Below, in pieces: positions 24,989 to 33,392 of a DNA stretch of 64,000 nucleotides. The position numbers were made by a program, and so were the translations under genes. The stretch comes from Snuella lapsa (GTDB lineage: Bacteria; Bacteroidota; Bacteroidia; Flavobacteriales; Flavobacteriaceae). Numbering within the stretch: the first letter of the stretch is position 1; each line of letters opens with the position of its first letter. Location of the stretch: NCBI RefSeq assembly GCF_039539345.1, contig NZ_BAABCY010000086.1, positions 62,001 through 126,000 on the forward strand, in the 5' to 3' direction. The notes under the pieces are model-generated. The model was not told the DNA's origin. It saw only the letters and a program-made list of their open reading frames with translations, and ran no database searches.

Positions 24989-25666
24989 ATGAGCAAGTGT
25001 GAGCAATGTATTATTAAGCAATTTAATTCTCTTAAGTCTCTGACTACGGATGAATTGACACGTATTTCTAAGTGTAAAACATCCAGAATCATTAAAAAAG
25101 GGGAGGTTATTTTTGAAGAAGGGGAATCCATAAATGGCGTTTATTGTGTTAGGGACGGTATCTGTAAACTTTCTAAATTAAGTGAGAATGGTAAGGATCA
25201 AATTGTAAAGATGGTCGTTAAGGGGCAGTTATTGGGTCAACGATCACTTATCAACGGAGAAAGTTCTAACTTACAAGCAACGGCTTTAAATGATATGGAA
25301 GTCTGCTTTATACCAAGAAGTGAGATTATTAATGATTTACAAAAGAATCCAAAATTTTCTTTCGATGTTTTACAGGATATGGCAAAAGATTTAAAGGAGG
25401 CTGATGATGTTATTGTTAATATGGCTCAAAAATCGGTACGTCAACGGTTGGCTGAATCTTTAATTTATATTCATGATACGTTTGGCACCAACCCTGATGG
25501 AACATTAAGTGTTTTGCTATCCCGTGAAGATTTCGCAAACATCGTTGGAACGGCAACAGAGTCGGCCATTCGCGTATTATCACAGTTTAAGAAGGAAGGT
25601 CTGATAAGTACCGTTGGTAAGCAAATTAAGATTGAAAACATAGAAGGTTTAAAACGCATAGAATAA
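24989..25666 (+). CDS. Crp/Fnr-family regulator, candidate oxygen sensor
   Basis: The 225 residues comprise a cyclic-nucleotide-binding-like domain and a C-terminal winged helix. FNR-like cysteines are present: C4-x2-C7 at the N-terminus and C106 in EVCFIP, which aligns with E. coli FNR C122 in VCEIP. The third N-terminal ligand position is Asn13, but C29, C53 and C59 could substitute. The recognition helix reads GTATESAIRVL, keeping FNR-type Glu191 and Arg195 while the residue matching E. coli Ser212 is Ile194. It is divergent from ccoI and close to hemN, as expected for the controller of this block. Confidence 0.9.
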   Translation: MSKCEQCIIKQFNSLKSLTTDELTRISKCKTSRIIKKGEVIFEEGESINGVYCVRDGICKLSKLSENGKDQIVKMVVKGQLLGQRSLINGESSNLQATALNDMEVCFIPRSEIINDLQKNPKFSFDVLQDMAKDLKEADDVIVNMAQKSVRQRLAESLIYIHDTFGTNPDGTLSVLLSREDFANIVGTATESAIRVLSQFKKEGLISTVGKQIKIENIEGLKRIE

Positions 25667-25680
25667 CTCATAGAGTTATA

Positions 25681-25824
25681 TAATAAAGAGGTCTGAAAAG
25701 TGTCATCCTATGTTTCAACAAGCTCAACACAGGCTCTGGAGCAATCTCATTAATAGTCAAAAGATTCTTCACTTCGCTAAGCTTCGTTCTGAATGACAAA
25801 TTCACTTTTCAAACCTCTTTATTA
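25681..25824. repeat. Nested palindromic intergenic element (MITE/REP-like)
   Basis: The outer arms TAATAAAGAGGTCTGAAAAG plus TG (25681-25702) and their inverted copy (25803-25824) match at 21 of 22 bases. Inner TGTCAT/ATGACA ends (25701-25706, 25793-25798) enclose a CTTCGCTAAGCTTCG palindrome-like core. This TGTCAT...ATGACA cassette with gaagcgaa-type core is reminiscent of dispersed Bacteroidota intergenic repeats. It sits between convergent genes and can end transcription from both. Confidence 0.75.
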
Positions 25825-25830
25825 ATATTT

Positions 25831-28800
25831 TTAAAAACGGCTAAAGGTTTTCACTTCTTTAAACGGATTTGTTTTTAGTTCTTCCATGCTACTTCGATAG
25901 GATTTCCAATCTGTTTCGAAAAACGTATTGGTTTTATTTAATGCTTCATTTAGGGCATTCTTAGCATGGTCTATTAAAGCTTCTTCTGTAGAAGTTAATC
26001 CATTTGGTCTCGATCTCACATAATTACTTGCATCATTTAGACGTTTATTTACATGTGGCTCTGAATTTCTTGTAATACCCTGTCTTTTATCTTCTTTTCC
26101 TAAGAATATATCTGTTAATGCTTCGATTTGTTTAATAATGTCTTTAGATGCTTTTATATCTTCTTTGAAGGCTTCTTTGTCCAAGTTATTTAGGTCTGAT
26201 TGGTATTTTTTTGCAATCTGCTTACTTTCGTTTAATTGTGTTACGGCATCACTCATGGTTTGCTGCATGGATTCAATCTTCTTTAAAGCATTGTAAATTG
26301 CATCTATTGTTGTTTTTGATTTATTAAGTCGGGGATCATTTTTTACTGTAATGTATGTTTCGGCTGTTTGGTCACCAAAGTTTAGAACCAATTTATAAGT
26401 ACCTGGTTTTACCGCAACACCTCCTGGTTCACTGCTATTCTTGCGGATAGTTCGTGATGCTCGGTCGATTCCTTTTTCATTCAAATACCAAATCCATTTA
26501 TGAAAGCCAGTCTTCTTGGGCGCTTTTTGTTTTAATGTTCTTATCAGGCGGTCACCATCATAGATTTTCATACTAAGCGAATCCCATTTAATACCGTCTG
26601 TTTGCTCTGTGTCATTAGTATTCTCCTCCTCGTTTTCATTATTACTGGCATTAGGTTTATTGTTTTGGTCTACAGTAATGAAATACGAAATTCTAGCACC
26701 TTGGCCTCTGTTTTCGCCATTAAACATAGCATCTGCACCAAAGCGGCTTCCTGTGGGTTGCTGGTAAGCAGCTAAATATGCTGTTGGCGGTTGGAATAGA
26801 GTCAACTTTCCTGTAAGAACCTGTGGGGTTTTGGCTAGTGCTCTTAATGGGCGAATATCATCTAAAACCCATGCTGCACGTCCAAAGGTTCCTATAATTA
26901 AATCGTGCTCTCTAGGGTGAATCACTAAATCTTTAACCGAAACTGTTGGAAAGCCCTCTGTCCATTTTGTCCATTTATTTCCTGCGTCGAGCGATATATA
27001 TAAACCGTCATCTGTTCCCAAAAATAAAAGATTGGGTTCTTCAATATCTTCTACAATGCATAGGGCATAACTTTTAACATCATTTTCGTCTACAATACGT
27101 TGCCATGTTTTCCCATAGTCTTTGGTTCTGTATACATATGGCGTGTAGTTAAAGCGTCTATAATCATTAGCAATTAGTAAAGCTTCTCCTTTGTTTTTAT
27201 TGGAAGCCTTTATTTGGGGAATCCAGCTACCCGAGGGTAAACCTTTAATATTTTTGGAAACGTCTGTCCAAGATGCACCTCCGTTTTGGGTAACATGTAC
27301 ACGCCCATCATCAGTGCCTACCCAAATCATATCTCTTTCAACGGGAGAGGGTTCAATAACCAAGATTGTGCAGTGATTTTCTGCTCCTGTTGCATCTAGA
27401 GTCAAACCACCACTTTCGTCTTGTTTTTGCTTTTCGGGATCATTGGTAGTCAGGTCTTCAGAAATAAGAGACCATGTTAAACCTTTATCTGTTGATTTAT
27501 GTACAAACTGACTTCCAAAATAAAGTGTACTACTATCGAAAGGATCAATGTTTATGGCCGAATTCCAGTTGAACCGCAGTTTAACGTCTGGGTTAGGGTG
27601 TGTTGGCTTTACGGTGTAGTTATTACCTGTTTCGGAATCGTAGCGATTTACATAGCCTTGCTGACTCATAGACCATCCAAAACGGGTATCATCATTATCT
27701 GGCATGACATCAAAACCATCACCAAATGAAACTTCTTGCCAGTAGGAGTTACGTATTCCCTGAGCACGCCATACATAGGCAGGCCCTTTCCAAGAGCCAT
27801 TGTCCTGCATGCCTCCGTAAACATTATATGGTATGTCGTTATCTACATTTATATGATAGAATTGGGCTACAGGCAGGTTTCCTATAAAGCGCCATGTTTT
27901 GCCTCCGTCTTTTGTAATATTCAAACCCCCATCGTTACCATCGATCATAAAATTGCCATTCGTTGGATGAATCCACCATGCATGATGGTCGGGGTGTATA
28001 CCATTGCTTGTTCCATATGCAGGCATGAGTTGTGAAAAATTTTTACCGCCGTCTTCACTAACATTTACATAGGTGAATACCGAATATACCCTGTTTTCGT
28101 TTTGGGGATCTACATATATTTCTGAATAATAGAATGGACGGTTTCCTATGTCTGATTTATCGTTGACCTTTTTCCATTTAAAACCACCATCTTCACTTTT
28201 ATACAATGCGTTTTTTTTGGCTTCGATAAGTGCATAGACAATATTGGGTTTGTTGGCTGCTATTGCTACACCTATGCGTCCTAAATCTCCTTTCGGCAAA
28301 CCATCTTCTTCCGTTAATTTTTTCCATGTATTACCACCATCATGGGTTATATGAACTCCAGACCCTTCGCCTCCTGATTTAAAAAACCAAGGATCGCGTT
28401 TGTGTTCCCACATCGCTGCTATTAGTTTGTTGGGATTTGTTGGATCCATAATAAGGTCGGCTGCCCCCGTCTTGTTATTAGCAAATAATATTTGCTCCCA
28501 TGTTTTACCTCCGTTAATAGTTTTATAAACACCACGTTCTTCATGTTCCCCCCAAGGAGAACCAATCGCGGCAACATATACAATGTCGGGATTAGTAGGA
28601 TTAACAACAATCCTATGAATATGTCTCGTTTTTTCCAATCCCATAGCTGTCCAATTTTTACCGCCATCTAGTGAACGGTAAACACCATACCCTCCATTTA
28701 AACTGTTGCGTGGATTTCCTTCGCCAGTTCCTACCCATATAACACTGGGATTGGATTGCTGAACGGCTACGGCACCGATAGATGCAGTAACCTCTTTTTC

Positions 28801-29037
28801 AAATATAGGATCCCATTTTATACCTCCAGAAGTCGATTTCCATAAACCACCCGATGCCGTTCCAACATACATTATATCTGGATTAGAATGTACCACATCG
28901 ATAGCTGTAACACGACCCGACATACCCCCAGGGCCGATACTCCGAGGGTGGTAGTCTTTTAGTAGATCCATTGTAAATTCTTGTGCCGAAAGTAGTGTAA
29001 CGCACAATAACATTATAGAAGTAATAATATTCTTCAC
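25831..29037 (-). CDS. Secreted VPS10/sortilin-like BNR-repeat protein
   Basis: The 1068-residue protein begins with a signal peptide (MKNIITSIMLLCVTLLSAQE) and then a long beta-propeller with many S-x-D-G-G-x-x-W BNR/Asp-box repeats (SLDGGKNWTAM, THDGGNTWKKL, SEDGGFKWKKV, TKDGGKTWRFI, DAGNKWTKW). The last 300 residues include a beta-sandwich-like part and a helical C-terminus. Such proteins are often labelled glycosyl hydrolase, but no catalytic site is evident; ligand or carbohydrate binding is as likely. No T9SS sorting domain is obvious at the C-terminus. Confidence 0.85.
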   Translation of the reverse strand: MKNIITSIMLLCVTLLSAQEFTMDLLKDYHPRSIGPGGMSGRVTAIDVVHSNPDIMYVGTASGGLWKSTSGGIKWDPIFEKEVTASIGAVAVQQSNPSVIWVGTGEGNPRNSLNGGYGVYRSLDGGKNWTAMGLEKTRHIHRIVVNPTNPDIVYVAAIGSPWGEHEERGVYKTINGGKTWEQILFANNKTGAADLIMDPTNPNKLIAAMWEHKRDPWFFKSGGEGSGVHITHDGGNTWKKLTEEDGLPKGDLGRIGVAIAANKPNIVYALIEAKKNALYKSEDGGFKWKKVNDKSDIGNRPFYYSEIYVDPQNENRVYSVFTYVNVSEDGGKNFSQLMPAYGTSNGIHPDHHAWWIHPTNGNFMIDGNDGGLNITKDGGKTWRFIGNLPVAQFYHINVDNDIPYNVYGGMQDNGSWKGPAYVWRAQGIRNSYWQEVSFGDGFDVMPDNDDTRFGWSMSQQGYVNRYDSETGNNYTVKPTHPNPDVKLRFNWNSAINIDPFDSSTLYFGSQFVHKSTDKGLTWSLISEDLTTNDPEKQKQDESGGLTLDATGAENHCTILVIEPSPVERDMIWVGTDDGRVHVTQNGGASWTDVSKNIKGLPSGSWIPQIKASNKNKGEALLIANDYRRFNYTPYVYRTKDYGKTWQRIVDENDVKSYALCIVEDIEEPNLLFLGTDDGLYISLDAGNKWTKWTEGFPTVSVKDLVIHPREHDLIIGTFGRAAWVLDDIRPLRALAKTPQVLTGKLTLFQPPTAYLAAYQQPTGSRFGADAMFNGENRGQGARISYFITVDQNNKPNASNNENEEENTNDTEQTDGIKWDSLSMKIYDGDRLIRTLKQKAPKKTGFHKWIWYLNEKGIDRASRTIRKNSSEPGGVAVKPGTYKLVLNFGDQTAETYITVKNDPRLNKSKTTIDAIYNALKKIESMQQTMSDAVTQLNESKQIAKKYQSDLNNLDKEAFKEDIKASKDIIKQIEALTDIFLGKEDKRQGITRNSEPHVNKRLNDASNYVRSRPNGLTSTEEALIDHAKNALNEALNKTNTFFETDWKSYRSSMEELKTNPFKEVKTFSRF

Positions 29038-29124
29038 ACGATTAAATTTTAGTTAGTTTTCGGAATAAAATTATACAAAAGTTAACAGGAGAGTCTTAAA
29101 AGTATGTTAAGAAGTATTTTGTGG

Positions 29125-29691
29125 TTATCCTCTCGATTTAATGTCCGCCTCGCAAAGTTTAATAATCTCTTGGATTCGCTTTAATCGGGTAGTATCCCGT
29201 TTGGCCTGACTCAACCAATAGAGGTAACTTTTTTTATAGGAAGGGGCAAAGTTATTATAATTTGAAAATGCCTGGGGATTTTTATTAAATGCTGTTTGCA
29301 AATCTTTGGGAATTACGCCTTTCTCAATGTCGTCAAGAGCTTTCCAACTACCATTTCTTTTAGCAGTTTCAATAATTTTAAGACCACTTTCGTGCATTAA
29401 ATTGGTGTTTATAAGCTCTTTAATGTAGTTTTTATTTAGCGCGCTCCAAACACTTTTGGGTTTTCTGGGCGTAAAATACTGGCGCCGCTTGCCATCACCC
29501 AAACTTTTTACCGTAGAATCGATCCATCCGTAGCACAAAGCAACCTTAACGGCTTCTTCCCAACGCATGGATTCCATTTCATGGTCTACCTTGTAGAAGA
29601 TTAAATATACTGCTTTATAAGCATTATGGTTATCATGCAACCAAGTTCGCCATTGCTCAGCTGATTTAAAATAGAGCTCAGGAATTTCCAA
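29125..29691 (-). CDS. YdeI/OmpD-associated family protein
   Basis: The 188-residue protein has the family pattern WRTWLHDNHNAYKAVYLIFY, YGWIDSTVKSLGDGKRRQYF and PRKPKSVWSALNKNYIKEL, with the typical C-terminal YLYWLSQAKRDTTRLKRIQE. Family members are called bacteriocin-protection proteins from E. coli YdeI; the mechanism is not known. It starts 4 bases after the stop of the M1 peptidase, so the two are co-transcribed. Confidence 0.88.
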   Translation of the reverse strand: MEIPELYFKSAEQWRTWLHDNHNAYKAVYLIFYKVDHEMESMRWEEAVKVALCYGWIDSTVKSLGDGKRRQYFTPRKPKSVWSALNKNYIKELINTNLMHESGLKIIETAKRNGSWKALDDIEKGVIPKDLQTAFNKNPQAFSNYNNFAPSYKKSYLYWLSQAKRDTTRLKRIQEIIKLCEADIKSRG

Positions 29692-29695
29692 AATA

Positions 29696-31339
29696 TTAAA
29701 TTGGATTAACGTTAACGTAAAAATCGCGGTCTACTTCTAAACTTTCTAATTTAGAGTCTAAGGTTGTTGTTGTCCAATTGGAAGTAGGGGACAACCAAAG
29801 CTCTTTACTGTTAAGGGAAACTTGAACGGGCATGTTAAAATTACTTACGGTGTTTGTCCAACGGTATTTTAGTATTTTGTTATTTACCGAATACTCTAAA
29901 GTTGGAATTTTTACAGTTCTTAAGTATTGCTCAAAAAAGGCCGTTAGATCAATACCACTTTTTTCTGTCAGAAAATCTTCGATTTGTTTTGTGCTAACCG
30001 TTTGGTGATAAAAGGTTTTGTTCATGCCACGCAAAATTGAACGCCATTTTTCGTCATCGTTAATAAGTTGACGGAGTGTATGTAGCATATTGGCTCCTTT
30101 GTAATACATGTCACCAGATCCTTCGTTGTTTACATTGTATTTCCCTATTAATGGGCGGTCATTTTGAATAAGTTTACGTGTGCCAACAACATAATCGGCC
30201 GACGCTTGCTTTCCATAGTAATAATCCAAAAATAAATTTTCGGAATAGGCAGTAAAGCTTTCATGAATCCACATATCGGCAATATCTTTATTGGTTATGT
30301 TGTTTGCGAACCATTCGTGACCTGCTTCATGAATGATTATAAAATCGAATTTAAGCCCCCAGCCAGTACCTGATAAATCCCTTCCGAGGTAGCCCTTTTT
30401 GTATTGGTTCCCATAGGTTACACTACTTTGGTGCTCCATACCTAAATAGGGGACTTCTACCAATTTAAAGCCGTCTTCATAAAATGGATACGGCCCAAAC
30501 CAGTGTTCAAAAGCTTTCATCATTTTAGGGGCATCTTTAAAATGCTCTTTTGCTTTTTCTAGGTTGTCTTTTAATACATAATAGTCGAGATCCAAAAATC
30601 CTTTTTCTCCATCGTATTTTTCGGAGAAATGCACATAATCGCCAATGTTTACATTAACACCATAGTTATTAATGGGATTAGAGACAAACCAACTATAAGT
30701 TTTGGTATCTCCATACTGTTCTACACTTCTTAATCTTCCATTAGAAACATCCATTAAATCTTTTGGAGCATTTACACTTATTAGCATACTATCTACTTCA
30801 TCATACATGTGGTCCTTGCAAGGCCACCATACACTGGCTCCTAAGCCTTGGCATGACGTAGCGACAAAATCGTTTCCATTGTTATCTTTTTTCCACGAAA
30901 AACCACCGTCCCAAGGAGCACGAATGGCTTCTTTAGGATAACCTTCGTAAAAGACTTCTATGGTTTGAACACTCCCTATGTCTTGGATAGTATTCAATTT
31001 TACAAAATGGGCATTGCCATCATTCCTTACTTGCAACACTTCGCCTTCATAAAGAACTTTTGTGATTTTTAAAGGTGGTTGTAAATCTATTTGTAGCTCT
31101 TTTTGGTTGTCTATAACTTTATATTGAATGGTGTTGCTTCCGGATATAAATTTAGTATCGGGTTCTACTTTAACATTTAAATGATAGTATGTTAAATCCC
31201 ACCAAGCTCTTTCTGGGGTTATAGTCCCCCTTAGGGTGTCCTGTCTGGTAAAGTCATTTTTCTCGGACATCAAGCCTTGTGCTTGAACAATAATAGAAAA
31301 TAATAAAAAGGGTAATGCAAACTTGGGATTATAATTCAT
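29696..31339 (-). CDS. Secreted M1-family aminopeptidase
   Basis: The 547-residue zinc metallopeptidase has a signal peptide (FALPFLLFSIIVQAQG). The zinc site is HEAGH (337-341) with the third ligand Glu360 after an 18-residue gap, the M1 HExxHx18E pattern. The GMEHQ stretch at about 300 corresponds to the exopeptidase GxMEN loop with His in place of Asn. It would trim peptides in the periplasm or outside. Length is shorter than four-domain M1 enzymes, consistent with lack of the large C-terminal helical domain. Confidence 0.92.
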   Translation of the reverse strand: MNYNPKFALPFLLFSIIVQAQGLMSEKNDFTRQDTLRGTITPERAWWDLTYYHLNVKVEPDTKFISGSNTIQYKVIDNQKELQIDLQPPLKITKVLYEGEVLQVRNDGNAHFVKLNTIQDIGSVQTIEVFYEGYPKEAIRAPWDGGFSWKKDNNGNDFVATSCQGLGASVWWPCKDHMYDEVDSMLISVNAPKDLMDVSNGRLRSVEQYGDTKTYSWFVSNPINNYGVNVNIGDYVHFSEKYDGEKGFLDLDYYVLKDNLEKAKEHFKDAPKMMKAFEHWFGPYPFYEDGFKLVEVPYLGMEHQSSVTYGNQYKKGYLGRDLSGTGWGLKFDFIIIHEAGHEWFANNITNKDIADMWIHESFTAYSENLFLDYYYGKQASADYVVGTRKLIQNDRPLIGKYNVNNEGSGDMYYKGANMLHTLRQLINDDEKWRSILRGMNKTFYHQTVSTKQIEDFLTEKSGIDLTAFFEQYLRTVKIPTLEYSVNNKILKYRWTNTVSNFNMPVQVSLNSKELWLSPTSNWTTTTLDSKLESLEVDRDFYVNVNPI

Positions 31340-31418
31340 TCGTTTAATTTTTTGCCTAAATTAAGGAAAAGGTTCTTAATGAAATGTTAGAGACTGTTTA
31401 AAATTTATCTTTAAGGTT

Positions 31419-32750
31419 TTAATCTCTAATTATTTGATTAGGAAACGATACGATACTCTCAAATCCATTTTCTCCAACAGCAGTAACTCCAAAATAGTAA
31501 TTGTCTATTATAATGCCATGTAAAGTAAATTCAGATACATCACCAACATACCTGCTATGTTCCCAAATAGGAGAAGTGGTGTCCCGCCAATAGATTTTAT
31601 AGCCTTTGGCTCCTGTTACTTTATCCCACTTTAATTTTACGGACGGTTGCACAATACCGCCTATGGCTACTTGTTTGGGAGCAGGGGGAGCAGATGCCAA
31701 GCTAGCCAAGTTAATTGCATTGACGGCGGTTAATTTTTTTGCATAGTTAAAATTAACGTGTTCAATGACATCGCCGTATTTTATACCATTTTCTTCCCGA
31801 ATGTCTTGGTGTTGTTGTGTGTAATTTTCGTGAGCTTCCATAATACGAATGCCAGCATAGCCCAAATCGTTAAATGGTTTATGATGGCCTCCGCGCCCAA
31901 AACGATCCAAGCGGTAAATAAGCATCGGGTTCATTTCTGGCATATATGTTTTTACGGTTTTATGGACATAACGCGCTAGTTGCCTGGAAATACCATCAAC
32001 TTCTCCTCCGTAATAACGTCTACTTTGCCTTTCACGTTCTGTTTCTGTAGGAGGAGTGGCTTCCGAAAAAATCCTAAAGCTTCTATTATCAATAACACCA
32101 TCAACACCTTTAATATTCCCTATCATATCGTTATTAAGGACACCTACGATTTCCCATTGGTTTTCCTTAGCAAACTTTGCCAGTCCCGCTCCTCCAAAGA
32201 GTCCTTGTTCTTCTCCCGATAACCCTACATAAACGATACTGCTTTCAAAAGTAAATTGACTTAAAACCCGAGCGGCTTCAATCGTGCCAGCCATACCAGA
32301 TGCATTATCGTTAGCACCAGGTGCATCGATGGTGAAATCCATAGTATTACTAGCCCTAGAGTCTATGTCGCCACTCATAATAACATAGCGATTGGGATAT
32401 TTCGTGCCTCTTTGTATGGCCACAACATTAACGATCCAAGCATCATGAGGCACTCTGCTATTACCTTTTTTTGTTACAAAATCTTTTTGGTAAAAGACTT
32501 CTAAACAGTTATCACATGATTTTGAAATAGCTTCAAATTCAGATTTAATCCAACGGCGTGCTGCGCCAATTCCTCTAGTGTTTGAAATGGTGTCACTAAA
32601 AGTGTTTCTTGTACCAAAACTGACAAGTGTCTGGATGTCTCTTTCTATACGGTTTGCCGAAATAGACTCAATGATATCGTAAAGTTGGTTGTGGTTTTGT
32701 GCGTTGACAAAAATGTTGGGTAACAATAAAATTATAAACAGATGTTTCAT
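31419..32750 (-). CDS. Secreted M28-family peptidase with C-terminal Fn3-like domain
   Basis: The 443 residues carry a signal peptide (MKHLFIILLLPNIFVNAQ), an M28 zinc-peptidase domain and a C-terminal fibronectin type III-like domain (from about 350, SLASAPPAPKQVAIGG onward). Metal and catalytic residues are seen in APGANDNASG, GLSGEEQGLFG and VLNNDMIGN. It probably releases amino acids from peptides outside the cytoplasm. It starts 1 base after the DUF6265 gene stop. Confidence 0.9.
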   Translation of the reverse strand: MKHLFIILLLPNIFVNAQNHNQLYDIIESISANRIERDIQTLVSFGTRNTFSDTISNTRGIGAARRWIKSEFEAISKSCDNCLEVFYQKDFVTKKGNSRVPHDAWIVNVVAIQRGTKYPNRYVIMSGDIDSRASNTMDFTIDAPGANDNASGMAGTIEAARVLSQFTFESSIVYVGLSGEEQGLFGGAGLAKFAKENQWEIVGVLNNDMIGNIKGVDGVIDNRSFRIFSEATPPTETERERQSRRYYGGEVDGISRQLARYVHKTVKTYMPEMNPMLIYRLDRFGRGGHHKPFNDLGYAGIRIMEAHENYTQQHQDIREENGIKYGDVIEHVNFNYAKKLTAVNAINLASLASAPPAPKQVAIGGIVQPSVKLKWDKVTGAKGYKIYWRDTTSPIWEHSRYVGDVSEFTLHGIIIDNYYFGVTAVGENGFESIVSFPNQIIRD

Positions 32751-32751
32751 C

Positions 32752-33228
32752 CTAATCTTTTTTGTAATTAAATTTTACGATTTCTATTGTGCCATCTTTC
32801 TGCTTTATGTCTACGTAAACATTCATTTCTTTGTTTCCTAGTTTTTCAAAACTCATGCCTTCAAAAACGACTTTGGTAGGTGTGATTTCCTTTAAAGGAA
32901 AGTCTACCGTTTCGTCCTTGGATTCCCAACCCTTAAGGTCGTTTCCAAAATGCTTTAATTGAAGCACTAATGTATTGTTTACCTCACGTATTATTTCAAT
33001 TTCATAGAAGGATACTTTATTGTTGTTTATTAACTTAAAGCAGGCCATCATAGAATCACCGGAAGGTTCGCTCCAATTTTCTTCAACAATTCCTCCAAAT
33101 GCTGTTCCTTTCCAGTTACCTGCTATCCAAGAAATATTTTCGAGTTTAGGCTCTAGCTTTTGAGATGATTGAGCAAATAAGCTTGCAGGTAAGCAGATAA
33201 GGGTGAAAATAAATAAGAGTGTTTTCAT
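32752..33228 (-). CDS. DUF6265 family secreted protein
   Basis: The 158-residue protein has a signal peptide (MKTLLFIFTLICLPASLFAQ) and a beta-rich, lipocalin-like domain with NISWIAGNWKGTAFGGIVEE, which is the DUF6265 signature. Function is not known. It heads a two-gene minus-strand unit with the M28 peptidase (1-base gap). Confidence 0.85.
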   Translation of the reverse strand: MKTLLFIFTLICLPASLFAQSSQKLEPKLENISWIAGNWKGTAFGGIVEENWSEPSGDSMMACFKLINNNKVSFYEIEIIREVNNTLVLQLKHFGNDLKGWESKDETVDFPLKEITPTKVVFEGMSFEKLGNKEMNVYVDIKQKDGTIEIVKFNYKKD

Positions 33229-33321
33229 GTACTTAAGATTTTTAGAATAAGCTGTAAAAAATTAATTCCTGTAAATACCTCGTGATCTTACACCGAGGTA
33301 GTTTACTAAGTTAGTGAAAAT

Positions 33322-33353
33322 AAAAAACGCCTCATACTAATTTAGAGGCGTTT
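33322..33353 (-). terminator. Terminator of the fad operon
   Basis: AAACGCCTC (33325-33333) and GAGGCGTTT (33345-33353) pair perfectly around an 11-base loop. On the minus strand the stem runs into a T-tract, ending transcription after fadE. Confidence 0.88.
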
Positions 33354-33392
33354 CCACATTTGCTAGTCACAAATCATTTTGAATTAGTCATA

